Origin: Rhizoctonia solani | Lineage: Eukaryota > Basidiomycota > Agaricomycetes > Cantharellales > Ceratobasidiaceae | Length of the DNA stretch: 64,000 bases | Direction: 5' to 3' | Assembly (NCBI RefSeq): GCF_016906535.1 | Contig: NC_057383.1 | Location: 1,178,001 to 1,242,000, forward strand | Shown: in pieces, positions 63,993 to 64,000 of the stretch | Layout of the letters: each line of letters starts with the position of its first letter | Position numbering within the stretch: position 1 is the first letter of the stretch | The notes under the pieces: generated by a model | The model's database searches: none | What the model was told of the DNA's origin: nothing | The model's input: only the letters and a program-made list of their open reading frames with translations | Position numbers and translations under genes: made by a program

Positions 63993-64000
63993 TACGCTAA

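Overview
This window looks like nuclear DNA of a basidiomycete fungus, most likely an Agaricomycete. The protein-coding genes are split by many short introns of about 46-60 bases with GT...AG ends. Gene density is high, and the gene set is eukaryotic (MCM4, IRE1, CSN3, SLX1, JIP5). Helitron and CACTA (Tnp2-type) transposons, TPR-CHAT proteins, IFI6/IFI27-like proteins and F-box/LRR tandem genes together recall Rhizoctonia-like genomes. That genus-level guess is inference only.

Layout. 1-5.1 kb: a decayed flavin-dependent oxidoreductase on the minus strand, then an intact six-exon SLX1 nuclease gene. 5.4-23.0 kb: the left arm of an inverted segmental duplication. It holds a frameshifted TPR-CHAT pseudogene and a 3' fragment of MCM4, split by an inserted block of about 12.7 kb. 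That block carries a degenerate Helitron Rep-helicase, two unknown minus-strand genes and a fold-back element. 23.1-35.8 kb: a minus-strand housekeeping series, namely a membrane-anchored aldo-keto reductase, COP9 signalosome subunit 3, a bHLH factor, IRE1, and an F-box/WD40 protein. 37.7-40.1 kb: a tandem pair of IFI6/IFI27 (ISG12)-like genes, the first broken and the second intact. 40.6-44.2 kb: two low-complexity Ser/Pro-rich proteins, one with C-terminal membrane segments. 45.5-50.3 kb: a tandem pair of F-box/LRR-like genes with identical exon layout. 50.7-55.6 kb: JIP5 (WDR55) and MCM4, divergent from a 116-base shared promoter with an ACGCGT box. 55.1-60.2 kb: the right, intact arm of the inverted duplication (last MCM4 exon plus an intact TPR-CHAT gene). 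60.9-64.0 kb: a CACTA-type transposase gene with a stop codon.

The main story is the inverted duplication. The right arm (about 55065-60236) has an intact MCM4 and an intact 1218-residue TPR-CHAT gene. The left arm is a derived copy placed between the convergent SLX1 and aldo-keto reductase genes. It carries a truncated MCM4 exon with a stop, at least five frameshifts in the CHAT gene, 10 instead of 12 TPR repeats, and the Helitron-bearing insertion. The right arm therefore serves as an empty-site reference for that insertion. The TPR array is built of 132-base repeats that are nearly identical in DNA, a pattern expected of a fast-changing recognition domain attached to a cysteine-protease-like CHAT effector.
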